Positions 12,891-23,869 of a stretch of 64,000 bases of DNA are shown here, piece after piece. How positions within the stretch are numbered: position 1 is the first letter of the stretch; each line of letters starts with the position of its first letter. The stretch covers positions 11,863,501 to 11,927,500 of the forward strand of contig JAXRKN010000044.1 in assembly GCA_038502055.1 (NCBI GenBank), in the 5' to 3' direction. This DNA is from Tanytarsus gracilentus. Taxonomy: Eukaryota > Arthropoda > Insecta > Diptera > Chironomidae. The position numbers were made by a program, and so were the translations under genes. Below the pieces are notes generated by a model. The model saw only the letters and a program-made list of their open reading frames with translations. It made no database searches and was not told the DNA's origin.

Positions 12891-14500
12891 TCAAAGATTT
12901 TCAGTTGTCGCCATCGTGTTTGATGTCTCTGTTCTTAAATAAATTTGAATTAAAAAATCAATTTATTTATTTTTAAAAAGTTAAACTTACTTCTTTCGAA
13001 TTGATTTTTGCACACGTGATCTCCAAATAAAGTGAATGAAAATGAGAACACCTTGGAGACAGTTGATGATGCTGATTGCGTTTAAGAAAAGATTTGGTTC
13101 AACAAAGTAAGAAACGGCTTCTGCAACCCAAGTCATACCCATAATGACAAACAATCGAAAGTAAAGCAAAAATCTAAAGAGAAAAATTTTATTTTTAAAA
13201 AATTCCAAAATATTTTATCACCTTTGTTTAGTTTGTAAATATCGATCAGTTTCAATGCTTTTTAACCTCGCTGATTGTTGTTGAGTTTTAAATATTGTAA
13301 TTGCTGTCAAGGCAAAGAATATCGCATTGATTGAGAGCATGATAGTCAGTGGTATGACTTTGTAAATGATTTCGACATTTTTTTCGCCACCAATGAAGCA
13401 AAATTTATCTTCACCCAAATGATGTCTGAAGCTTTTTGATAGAATTTCATGCTTGTTGAGGATAAAAATCAGGAATGTTGTAATTATGGGAACTCCAAAT
13501 CCATAAACGCAGTACTTTAGAAAAATATAACGATTTGCGATGTTGTAAATTTTTCTAAAAAAAATAGATTAGAATCTTTTTAAATTTTTTCCATAAAAAT
13601 TTACCTGACAGTTGACCAAACATCATAGCATAAAACATTAAGCCACAAAAAGCACATCAAGAATGTCATAAACTGAACATAGCCAGTTACTTCGCAAAAC
13701 ATTTCATGCTCCGAAATCCATTCCTTAAAAATGAGTGAAAAAGCATAGCCGACATACAAAATTAAAACGCTGATGATGTAACACAAGAGACACCTTCCAG
13801 ATAAATTTCGCAGTTGAGGAATCCAAGAGTAAATTATGATTGAAATTATCAAGAATGGAACTGACATAAGCATGACTACAAAAAAAATTTAAAATTAAAG
13901 TTACAAGAACGAGTTAACTTACAGTATGGATAATTTTCTCTAATTTTCTCAGACGCAGTGTCTTCAAGACACTCATAAAGTGTGTAATCTTTTTCATTAT
14001 GATACTGCAGACAATACTGATACCATTCCAAGGTTGAATCGTCTTCCATGAAATGAATGTGTCCATTCTATAAAATCAACGTTACTTGCGTTTTAATGTG
14101 ACATATTCCAAGGGGTGAAGACAATCAAAAAATGATAATTTTACTTGCCAAAATTATTTTGTTTTGTTGTAAATTTTTCAATCGTGTTCAAACTCTGAAA
14201 TATTCTCAAATAATTTACCTCTAAAAACATCCAATCATCTCCATTTTCTATTATGGAGGCTTCTTCGCAAAACTTGTTTGTGATGGGTAAGAAGCCACTG
14301 CGAAGTTTATCAAACGTTGTATTTTTATTTATATTTATGGTCAAATTTGAACCATGGCAAAATCGAACGCAAGAATTGCTTTTACATGAGCTTTCACTGA
14401 TCAAAATTTGCTCTTGAACTTTAACAAAAAGAACATAAGCCGCGAGCAAAAAGCAAAGTGTTATCAAAATTAAACTTTTTAAATCCATTTTTTGACTCAT
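12891..14500 (-). CDS. Methuselah-like class B GPCR, copy A
   Basis: Methuselah-like seven-transmembrane receptor. Six exons: 14219-14500, 13923-14067, 13605-13875, 13222-13554, 12991-13173 and 12891-12933, giving 418 residues. Exon 1 has a hydrophobic leader (SLILITLCFLLAAYVLF) and a short ectodomain with the CVRFC motif. Exon 3 carries TM1-3, including LRNLSGRCLLCY and FLWLNVLCYDVW, hallmarks of the Mth family. Exon 4 has TM4-5 and exon 5 TM6-7. The last short exon gives a tail ending in TTENL. Methuselah-type receptors are insect-specific secretin-like GPCRs at the cell surface; ligand and role of this one are unknown. It is a tandem paralogue of the genes at 14769-16372 and 17225-19653. 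The start could be Met1 or Met5. The ectodomain looks shorter than in Drosophila Mth. Confidence 0.88.
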
Positions 14501-14768
14501 TTTTTGATAATGACTTGCTTATGAGACACTCAATATGAAACTAGTTCTTGTCAACCGAACATTCCCAAAAGCTTTGTGATATTTGCAAAAATGAGAGAGG
14601 GGTCAAAAATGTCTCAATTTGTCGTTGCTCGAATGTTTTGTAAAAGAGAAATAAATTGAAGCAAATTCAATAAGAAAAATTTGTATTCACAATAAAATTA
14701 GTTTTTTGTGTATTTTTATAAAATAAAAAAACATTAGTTTTTAGTAATTTTGAATAAATTATAAAAAA

Positions 14769-16372
14769 TTATTGAAATTCATTGACTGATGTCATTTTCT
14801 TCAGTGGCATTTCACTACACGTTGAAAATTTCCTTAAGGGTGAGTCAATTGTGTGCATTGACATGACTGTTGATGTCGTCTCTGCTCTTAATTCAGATTT
14901 CAAATTTACCCTAAAACATTTTGTTCATTTTTATCATTTAAAATAAAATTTTACTCACTTTCTTCGAATTAGTTTTTGAACACGTGATCTCCAAATAAAG
15001 TGAATGAAAATGAGAACACCTTGGAGACAGTTGATGATGCTGATTGCGTTAAGAAACAAATTTGCTTCTACAAAGTAAGAAATGGCTTCTGCAACCCATG
15101 TGATCCCCATAATAACAAACAATCGAAAGTATAAGAAAAACCTAAAATTTAAATTAAATTAATTTTTAATTTTTTAAATAATTTTTTCACCTTTGTTTAT
15201 TTTGCATGTGTCGAGTGTTGGTTTTAACAATTGCAGTTTGCCTTTGAATTTTGAAGATTGTAAACGCCGTTGTGGCATAAAAGACAACATTGATTGAAAG
15301 CAAAATAGTTAGTGGTATGACTTTGTAGACGATTTCAAGATCCTGAGTGCCACCAATAAAACACATGTTGTTCACTCCCAGCGTATGCCTGAATCGGGAT
15401 GGTATAAGTTCATGCTTGTGGAAAATGATAAGCAATAAAGTTGCAATGATAGGAATTCCCGATCCATATAGAGTATATTTCAACAAAATCAGACCTTCTC
15501 TATCATGAATCTTTCTAAAAATATTTTTGAATTAAAAGAAACAAAAATGTGACAAATAAATTACCTAATTGTTGAAAATACATCATAACATAAAACATTA
15601 AGCCACAAAAAACACATCAGAAACGATGCGAAAACTGCGTAACCTGAAGCTTCGCAAAGGAACGGAATTTGCGAGATGAAGTCATTGTAAATTACGCTAA
15701 TTGAATATACAACATACAAAGTCATGATGCTAAAAATATAACCCAAAAGACATTTTCCGGGCAAGTTGCGGAGGTCTGGAATCCAGGCGTAGATAAAAAT
15801 TGTGATGATTAGGAATGGAATTGATGCAAGCATGACTAAGAAAAAAACATTAATCTATATGTCAAAAAAAACTACTTTAATTACTCACAGTACGGATAGC
15901 TTGTCTTGATTTTATCAGCAGTAGATTCAACGATACACGAATAAATTTCAAATTTGGACTCTCCCTCAGGACTGTCCTCAATAAAATTTAAACAATATTC
16001 GAACCATTGTAATATGGTACTGTCTCCATCTTCAGTGTAGTTGACATAACCGTTCTGTAATCAATTAAATTTTTATTAATTTTTAAACTTCTAAAGCTTT
16101 TTTACCTCCAAAAAATGCCAAGGAAATTCCGAATTATCGAAACCTAAATTGCAATATTTGTTCATGATCGTTTGGTATGGTCTTTTTAAGTTTTCAAATG
16201 CCGTTTCATTATCAATAAAAATGTTAGTATTTGACCCATCACAAAATCTTATGCATGCGCCTGATTCGCAGATTGTTTTTTCAATTAAAAGTTTTTCTTC
16301 CACCCGCAAATAAACAACATACAAGATCAATAATGAGATGAGTCCTAAAAGTATAATACTTTTAATATCCAT
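14769..16372 (-). CDS. Methuselah-like class B GPCR, copy B
   Basis: Tandem paralogue of copy A with the same six-exon plan: 16106-16372, 15889-16054, 15565-15835, 15191-15514, 14959-15141 and 14769-14910, 450 residues. Intron phases match copy A at every junction. It has a hydrophobic leader (IILLGLISLLILYVVYL), an ectodomain with CIRFC, a second ectodomain exon rich in acidic residues, and seven TM helices with LRNLPGKCLLGY and FLWLNVLCYDVF. The cytoplasmic tail is longer (47 codons in the last exon) and Ser/Thr-rich. Exon 5 is almost identical in nucleotide sequence to copy A (from Cys-Leu-Gln-Gly through TM7), pointing to recent duplication or gene conversion. Confidence 0.88.
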
Positions 16373-17224
16373 CTTTGCTTGAAAATGTTTTGTGACTTAT
16401 TCGAACTGAGTTTAGGGTGAAACTGTTTTAAAGCAAGATAAATTACTAAAGCGCAACGAGAATTAATTTTTATCATCTGTTGACGCATTTGAATTTAAGG
16501 GTGTCCAGATATTTGAAAAAATCATTTAAAATTAATATTTTAACATTTTTTTCACACGCTCATAAGTTTGAAAGTTTTTGTTTTACTTTTTAATTTTTTT
16601 TTTATTTTATACATAATTTTTTTTATAATTTAAGTAAAGGATCTGGAAAAAAACAAAATTTTGCAGTGAGCCTTTAAATGAGACAAATAAAATGCGGGTG
16701 AATAATCCTACAGATAATTTTTTTTAAAGAGATTGACGTTTGTAAATTTTTTTGATGAATTTTTATTTTGAGGCCTCTTAAATGACTTCATCACATAATA
16801 AAAAATTTTATCTTAAATATTTTTATTTCAAAATCAAATCAATTTCCATAATTGACATTCTAGTAAATAAATTGACTATACAAAATTATCAGGAAGGACG
16901 ACTTTAAAAAAATTTAATTCAACAAAACACACTTTTTTCCTTTGAAATTTATTATTAGTAAATAACGCACTTCCCTTCTAATACGTATTAATTTTGCGAT
17001 AAAATTCAATGAATGAATGAAATTATTCAATGATAGTAATTTTTATATGTGTATTTTAAAACATTTAATTTTTACTACAAACATCAAATTTTTACATTTT
17101 TAATACAAATAATTTTACTCTAGTGAGAGTAAATCTTTTTCTATGATCGAAACTATGTACTTGAATAAAATTTTTACTTTCGCCGTTAGTGTGTTCAAAA
17201 AGTTCACAACGCACAGTTACAAAA
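16373..17224. other. Intergenic, between divergent GPCR copies B and C
   Basis: AT-rich DNA between the minus-strand copy B and plus-strand copy C, so it should contain both promoters. No gene seen. Confidence 0.4.
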
Positions 17225-19653
17225 ATGTTTTATAAGCGAATTTCTGTATCGGCTGTGATTCTTTTTGTCATCGGTTATTATAGCTCCGCTATATATTAAT
17301 TTTGATTTTTCCAAAACCTGTTTTCGGCCTCTAGTGCCAAGACATTACATTTTGCAATATCAAAACTTATACTCAAATGATAGGCCTAGTCAACCCTACA
17401 AACTGGCGAAAACAGATTTGAAATCGGTTGATCCTACGAGGAGTTAGAGCCATTTAAGTATCTTCTTTCTCCTTTCTCTTTTTACTTTCTCACTTTCTTA
17501 CTTTCTCACGATCTTAGTGAACGCCATATCTCAAGAACGGCTAGTCGGATTTGACTCGGGTTTGTGGCTAAAGATCGGGTTTTGGCTCTAGTTGTGCCAG
17601 AAGTATTTTGTTTTGGTTCCTCCAAGGCAGTCCCTGAGTGCAAAAATGTCCTTTTTATACAAATTTTTTTTATATGGCTTCATGGGTATCGTTGAACTCG
17701 TCATTGCATCAGGATTATTGGCTTGACGATTTTTTTTCTTTTTTTCTTTTGCGGTCTTATTTGTTTTTTTCCTTGTTCCAGAACTATCTTCATGTTTCTT
17801 ACTCTCTTGTTTCTTTTTATGTCCTCCCTTCTTGCCGCTTCTTCTTTGTGTTGAATCCATTCTGGTTTTGATTTTTATTCCTGGGGTGTATTTGCTTCTT
17901 CTGTTTTTACTCGTATTCTGAGGAATCTTCATTGTTTTTTCCTGTGGTTCCTTTTAGAACTATGCTTCTGTTTTTGCTCTCTTGATCAGGATTTATTAAT
18001 TGCATTTTTGGGATTCTCTTCGGCCGTCCCTATCTTTTTGAACTATCTTGTTGTCGTTCCTCTTGCATCAGATTTATTGCATTGCGTTTTTGAGAATGTC
18101 TGTCGGGCTAGCTTTTCGCTTGGGGTCTAATCTAAGACGCGGGCTATTGGAAATGGCAACGCCGTTTGCAGACCCATCTTGTTTAATTTTTAGAATTATC
18201 GAAGAAAAGTTGAATGAGGTACGGTGTGAAAAATCTTGTGTTCGATTTTGTTGTGAGGATGCAAATAATTGCAATTTAAATATCAGTTACATGATAGAAG
18301 CTCAAGAATTAAATTCAAATCATGAAAAAATTAGTGACATAAAATGTTCAAAACCAACAATAATTGAAAACGAGTGGAAGTTCCTTGAGGTAATTTTACA
18401 AAAATTTATTTATTTAGGATATTTTTTAAAAATTATATTTTAGAATGGAAAAATTTTACAAATTGAAGATAATTCAACACTAGAACAGAGCGAATATTGC
18501 ATTGATTTTTCGACCACGAGTAAAAATCATTATGCTAAAAAATGTTTCACGAGATCAGCTGTTCGGAAGATTTATGATGATTATCCTTACTGTATGTACA
18601 TATACTACAATTATATTTTTTAACATCATAAAACTTTCTAAACATTTCAGTCATTTTTGCATCGGTTCCATTCTTTCTGTTCACAATTTTTGTGTTTTCA
18701 TATTTCAAGGAGTTAAGAAATTTAAGTGGAAAATGTTTAATTTGTTTTGCAACGAGCATGAATTTAAATTTAATACTGCTGGCACTCATAAATATTTTCC
18801 GAAATTTACCACAAGAAAATAATGCAGCTTGCAAAGTTCTCGGATATTCTTTTTCATTGACATCCTGGATGAGCTTCTTATGGCTTAGTGTTATGGGTCA
18901 TGACATTTCATCAGCTTTAAGTACTCAACACAAAATTAACACTAACAAAAAATTTCGATTTTATTGCCTGTACGCATTTGGAATTCCTATCTTGATCGTG
19001 TTATTTATGATTATAACTAATGAATTTGGATTAATTGCTGAAGAATTTAGTCACAATATTGGAACTTACATTTGTTTGAGTGCCAGCCACAATTATTGGA
19101 GCAATCTCGTCTACACTTTCCTCCCAATGATTTACACGATTGTTATCAATTCAGTTTTGTCCTCGATCACTGGTTTTAAAATTTATAAAATAAAATTTAA
19201 CAGAATAAAAAGAAGACATGATCACCATGAGAAAGAAAGGTTGTTTAAAGATCTTAAATTCTTAAAATTAAATTTTTAAAACCTTTTATACAATTTTTAG
19301 ATATTTTTTATTTGTTCGTCTCTTTGGTATCATGGGCGTATTTTGGATCATTGAAGTTCTATCGTTTTTCATCCAAGACAATGTTTTTCTTTACGGACTA
19401 TGCAACATAAATAATTTGCAAGGATTTTTTCTTTTCACAATTTTTGTTTGGACGCAGAGAGTTAAGGAAATCATGAAAAAAAGGTAAAAATTATTTAATT
19501 AAAATCAATATTGAATTATTAATTTGTTAAATTTTCTCTGAAAGATTTCCATCATGTAAATTTTTTCAATACTTGGAAGCAGAAAAAAATCAGCTTGATG
19601 ATCGCAATACACAAAATATGTCGGTGACAAATTCAAGTAAAATTAGCTCGTAA
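17225..19653 (+). CDS. Methuselah-like GPCR, copy C, first exon interrupted by an insertion
   Basis: Third tandem Methuselah-like receptor, on the opposite strand. The 5' part of exon 1 (17225-17283, MFYKRISVSAVILFVIGYY) is the expected membrane leader. It is cut off from the ectodomain (18194-18389, IIEEKLNEVRCEKSCVRFC) by about 910 bases of repeat-like DNA. Removing the insert gives an 85-codon exon 1, close to 89 in copy B and 94 in copy A. Further exons are 18444-18591, 18651-19239, 19301-19483 and 19545-19653, all in frame, 427 residues in total without the insert. The intron found between TM3 and TM4 in copies A and B is absent. The frame of the ectodomain stays open upstream into the insert (from about 18048), so a leaderless product from an insert ATG is possible. 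It may be a young pseudogene; the rest of the gene shows no stop or frameshift. Confidence 0.75.
17284..18193. mobile_element. Interspersed repeat insertion in GPCR copy C exon 1
   Basis: About 910 bases with composition unlike the flanking gene, splitting one coding exon. TAG precedes both junctions, suggesting a 3-base target duplication, though this is weak. Around 17677-17705 it contains, in reverse orientation, the sequence that reads SSTIPMKP when translated. The same unit occurs repeatedly in the repeat at 25898-26952. It also has a polypyrimidine tract near 17459-17510 and a Lys-rich minus-strand open frame (17588-17932) that I do not regard as a gene. No transposase or reverse transcriptase is visible, so it is non-autonomous. 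Confidence 0.6.
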
Positions 19654-19832
19654 TTTCTTTAAAAAATATTTAAAGTGACATATTTTTTCCAAATTAAAAT
19701 TAAATTTTTAAATGATTTATATTTTTAATTGTCATTTAATTAAATAAATTTGTTGATTTTATTTATTTTCCTATAACTAATTAATTTTTAAAATATTAAA
19801 ATCATTCATTGCTCAAAGCTCAATATCGCAAG

Positions 19833-20028
19833 ATGATCAGAAGAATTGAAATAATTTTAATCATTTTGATTTTAATTCTTTTTAATTTCACAATCGCGAT
19901 GAATTGGAATCGGACTATAGTAGAATTAATGTAAGTTGACATCATTAAGAAATTAAAAAATTTAATTTGAAGTATTTTTATTTTTTTATAGGTGTGGAAG
20001 ATGTCGACCACCAAAGAAATATACTTAA
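19833..20028 (+). CDS. Candidate short secreted peptide, 44 residues
   Basis: Two tiny exons, 19833-19930 and 19992-20028, joined by an intron with a strong GTAAGT donor and a T-rich TATAG acceptor, phase preserved. The product begins MIRRIEIILIILILILFNF, a very hydrophobic signal-peptide-like leader, and ends with a basic CGRCRPPKKYT tail. I do not recognise the family. The intron signals, the leader and the position between real genes suggest a secreted peptide. Length and lack of a known homologue leave a substantial chance that it is spurious. Confidence 0.4.
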
Positions 20029-20294
20029 AAATTAAAACTTTTTGAATGATAATTAAATTAGTTTTAATATTTTAACAAAGTCTGTTGCAATAAAACTGAA
20101 AGCTTTTGTTTGAATTTTTTGTCAGTTTAAAAAATTTGAGCTTTTAAACTTTTCAATTTCAGCAAATAATGAATTTTTTGTCTTGAGATTTTAAGTCTAT
20201 TGTAATAAAATCAAAAGCTTTTATAAAAAGTCATGAATTTTTTTACTTTAAATTCCAGCAATCATTTTTCTTTTAATTTATTAATTTTTTAAAA

Positions 20295-20990
20295 ATGTCG
20301 GAAAAAACTGAAAATGAAGCTAAGTCCAAAAAATCGATAAAATTTTCCGCAACGCTTTTGATTGAACCGTCAAATGAGAAAAAAGCTTACCGTATAACTG
20401 AAGTTCCAGCGCTTCCCAAAATTTTCAAGTATGAAGAGGTAGAAGAAACCGATGGCATTCGTTTGCCGAAGTATGAAGATGAGCCACAAGCACGACTTAC
20501 ACGTGCAAGTACAATCCGATGGCGAGATGATTCGACTGATCTTTCGCGTCCATCATATCTCCCTCGCGTGACTACGATGTTCAACGATAATATCATGAAA
20601 AGAAGGTCAACTGTCATTGTTCGTCCAGTAGAGAAATTTTTGCCAACTTATCAACTGGAATCAAAAAATCCTTTCAATCCTCGCATCGTTGAAGATATTT
20701 TAAAATCATTAATTGAGACTCGAATGGCAAATATATCAAGATTTGACTACGCAACGATGGAAAGCAGTGCTCGATCTCTGTCTGAAGATATTTTGTATCA
20801 AATTAAAGCTCTCGAGTTTGATCGCTATCGAATATTGGTGACAGTGACGTTTGCTGAAAAGTTTTATCAGGGCTTTGGTCAGTGTGCGGCAATCGTTTGG
20901 GATATTGAGAAAGACTCGATGGCAACTTACGTCTTTGATCGATCAAATTTCTTGGTCACTGTAAATGTTTTTGGAGTTTATTTTGAATAA
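20295..20990 (+). CDS. Tctex1-type dynein light chain domain protein, intronless
   Basis: 231-residue single-exon protein. The N-terminal half is polar and probably disordered, with many Arg/Glu. The C-terminal ~115 residues, from about NPFNPRIVEDILKSLIETRM to the end, form a Tctex1 (DYNLT/TCTEX1D) fold. The usual final strands are visible: ILVTVTFAEKFYQGFGQCA, an IVWD segment, and a closing FLVTVNVFGVYFE in place of the typical FCVVAAFGCFYY-like end. Tctex-type light chains bind dynein intermediate chain or ciliary partners; the long N-terminal extension resembles TCTEX1D1-4 rather than the cytoplasmic DYNLT. The lack of introns suggests retrocopy origin, common for insect male-germline dynein genes (inference). 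The stop codon TAA lies within an AATAAA polyadenylation hexamer at 20986-20991. Confidence 0.82.
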   Translation: MSEKTENEAKSKKSIKFSATLLIEPSNEKKAYRITEVPALPKIFKYEEVEETDGIRLPKYEDEPQARLTRASTIRWRDDSTDLSRPSYLPRVTTMFNDNIMKRRSTVIVRPVEKFLPTYQLESKNPFNPRIVEDILKSLIETRMANISRFDYATMESSARSLSEDILYQIKALEFDRYRILVTVTFAEKFYQGFGQCAAIVWDIEKDSMATYVFDRSNFLVTVNVFGVYFE

Positions 20991-21144
20991 AATTTATTTG
21001 TTCTTTAACAAAATTTTGTTTCTTTATAGCAAAAATTAAAATCAAAATATTAATTGAATTTTTTATTGGCGTCATTCGTAAATTTTGTTACAAGTTCAAG
21101 AAAATTATTACCTAAAGTAAATTTACTGATAGTCAATTCAAGAA
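20991..21144. other. Short convergent intergenic region
   Basis: Separates the 3' ends of the Tctex1-type gene (plus) and the first Hsl paralogue (minus). AT-rich; nothing else seen. Confidence 0.4.
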
Positions 21145-23685
21145 TTATTTAATTTCTAGCAAATCCCTTAAATGGCTGACACACTTCATCGATCCCTGAA
21201 GGCTTCTTTTATCGAGCTGAAATTTCAAGGTTGAAAAATATAAATCAATTTCAATAATCTCAACTTACTCTTATCAAATGCAAAAAACCATGCAAAAGTC
21301 CATGTAGAATGTCAAGTTCCACATCAACATTTGAAATTCTCAGCTTTTTGGCCATTTCAATATTTTCATCGAGCAATGGATCAAAGTCAGTTGTAAGTAA
21401 TCGAACTCTTGGTAGTTGAGCTAAAACATGGTCTGGCGTCCAAATTGGCGACATCAAGTGATTTTTTGGGATTTTGTCATCAAACTCGTTCTCGAGTGCT
21501 TTAGGAATTTTTCCATTTTTAACAACCTTACGTTCCTTAAAAAATCCAGCATAGGTTTTAAAAACTCGTATAGTCATCGAAGCTGTTAGAAAAATGTCAA
21601 AAATTCCCAGCATTCTCGATGGAATTGTCGCATAATTTGATAGAAAAAGTCCATTAACAGACAAAATGCCTTTCGGCGGAGGCACACCAGTCTCGATACA
21701 TTTAATTATCACTGCCATAGTTAAATTGGCGCCGGCTGAATCACCAACAAAAACAATATTTTCGGCAGTAGTTCCAAGAAGCTTTCCACCAGTTTTTAGC
21801 ACCCAGCAATAAATATAAAAAATTTCCTCAATCGCTCGCGGAAAAGGCGCCTCAGGTGTTAAACTATACTCAATCGCCAAAATCGGCACATCCAAATGGT
21901 GCGCCCATGAGCGTAAATATATTTCATCTAAAAATGAGAACGTGCTGAACGTCAAATAAGACACAAATAAAACAGAGTTGACTCACGTGAAGCAGATGTG
22001 TGCGTGTAGAAACCCTATAGCGAGAATATATTTCGATAAAGAAAAACAAATAGCAAAAATGTCATAATCGCTTTACTCACACCACCGTGTGCATGAATTA
22101 TTAAACTTTTTGACATCTCGTGCTTTGAATTTTCGCCCACCATTCCACAGCGCTTGGTAGCACTCAGTAGACGACACGAAATTGGAGATATCATAAGATG
22201 ACTGCTCGGCATTGGAACATCAATTATTCGATTGCTGCTTAAGCTGCGCATTTTAATTGGCTCCGGTGAAATTTTAATAATTTTATTTACAGCCAAACGA
22301 TGGTAAAGAATATTTTGAAAGAAGCAGGAAATTTTTGACACGAAAAAGAGCATTCCAACCTGCAAGAATAAAGTCAATATTAATTAACATTGTTTGATTT
22401 TGAGGATGGTCCGAAATTAAATTTGGAATGAATAAAATAGGTTTGTGGAGGTCATTCGATAGATCGAAGAGTTCTAAAAATAGTTCATTCAATCAATTTT
22501 GTTATTTATTTAGACTGGATTAGATAAGCTGTGTGGGAGTTGCGAGAGGTTAAACGGATTCAAAAGATTACAAAAATTCAAGGGGTGGGCAATACTTTGA
22601 ATTAATTTTAATTTGATAAAATAATTTTTTATTAGCGAATTTGAAAATAATAATTTTTTTTATGAAAATACGACCAAGTTTCTCACCCCTTGAGAGCCCT
22701 CAAATTAATTTTTACAAGTTCCAAAAATGACTTAACATCTTTAAAAATTTATGTTTACTCTTCAGATATTCATAAAGACATTTTTGAGAGGACAGTCCAC
22801 TAAAGATAAAATTTTCCACTTGATTATCTCAAGAAGAGTCTCAAAATCAGAATAAATTACCTTCATGACGTCAATATCGATATTGCGAATGATTTCTTCT
22901 GCTCTCCGACCACACAATGTCGGATAAATTGTGTATTTTATCATGTTAATTGGAACGTTTAAGAGTCTCACAGCCAAGTGTTGCGCCGAAAAGAAAAAGT
23001 CACTGAAAGTGGTCATGGCCACAATAAAAAAGCGTGACTGCAGCTTGGAAGGTGAAGAATGCTAAAACATTTAAAATTATGATAATTTTTAACATTGAGT
23101 AAAAATAATTTAAATTTTCAAAAAAAACCAAATTAAAAGAAATTTACATAAAATCCAATTTGCGAGCCATAAAAACATGAGAGATTCACTTCATTCAGCG
23201 TCTTCACAATCATGTTGTCGTACTTTCCCTCGTCGGATATTAAACAGCCAGTTCCACCCGATTTCTCATGAATCAAATGCAAATTCCGAAATATTTTTAT
23301 AAAATTATCCAAAATATCACAGTGAATTTGAAGATTTCTGCAATAATTCATTTCCATAAATTTAAATATTTTCGAAGGTAAATTTCACAAACTTTATTTG
23401 TCCCTTTTTGGAGTAGAAAATCTTCCAAATCCATCTCGGCTGACTGCATGCCGTTAATGCGTCCGTTACAGCGCACAAAAAAACTTTTATTATACTCCGA
23501 AAACCGCACTCTTTTTGATGCTGATCAAAATTGTATTCGTCAGCAAATTTCTCAATTTCCAAAATTAACTTTTTGCACTGATAAATTTGCATATAAAGTT
23601 TCTGCACTTTCGAGTTGTAACACGCATCGCCGAGTTTTAAATTTTTTAGGTATTCTAAACTTTTATTTAAAGCCACTTCCGACAT
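21145..23685 (-). CDS. Hormone-sensitive lipase paralogue 1
   Basis: Cytosolic neutral lipase of the hormone-sensitive lipase (HSL) family, expected to hydrolyse acylglycerols or steryl esters. Seven exons: 23393-23685, 23148-23337, 22861-23061, 22081-22359, 21987-22014, 21269-21927 and 21145-21216, 573 residues. The first three exons are the HSL N-terminal domain. The alpha/beta-hydrolase part shows the oxyanion motif HAHGGGF (split by an intron), YSLTPEAPFPRAIEEIFY, the nucleophile elbow GDSAG, the acid FDPLLDE and the histidine LHGFLH. It has two introns not seen in the other paralogues, one isolating a 28-base exon. The long regulatory insertion of HSL proper is missing: only about 25 residues stand where the paralogue at 29717-32334 has about 150. 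Head-to-tail with paralogue 2. Confidence 0.88.
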
Positions 23686-23869
23686 GATTACAAAAAAAAT
23701 AAAATTGTACTATAACCTAGTTACCGCTTCGATCACACGACGTAGACTGAATATAAAATGAAATTTTTTGGTGCTGCCAGCTGTTGCTGATGTTTGTCTT
23801 TCCAATGCTGCATTGCTTTATTATTGTTTCGAGTTTCGCACGTGAGAGAGCTTTTTACTCATGATGATT

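Noticed and set aside
17588..17932. Lys-rich 114-codon minus-strand frame
   Set aside because: Lies inside the insertion in GPCR copy C, reads poly-Lys from a pyrimidine-rich strand, and contains the repeat-family word SSTIPMKP; no domain.
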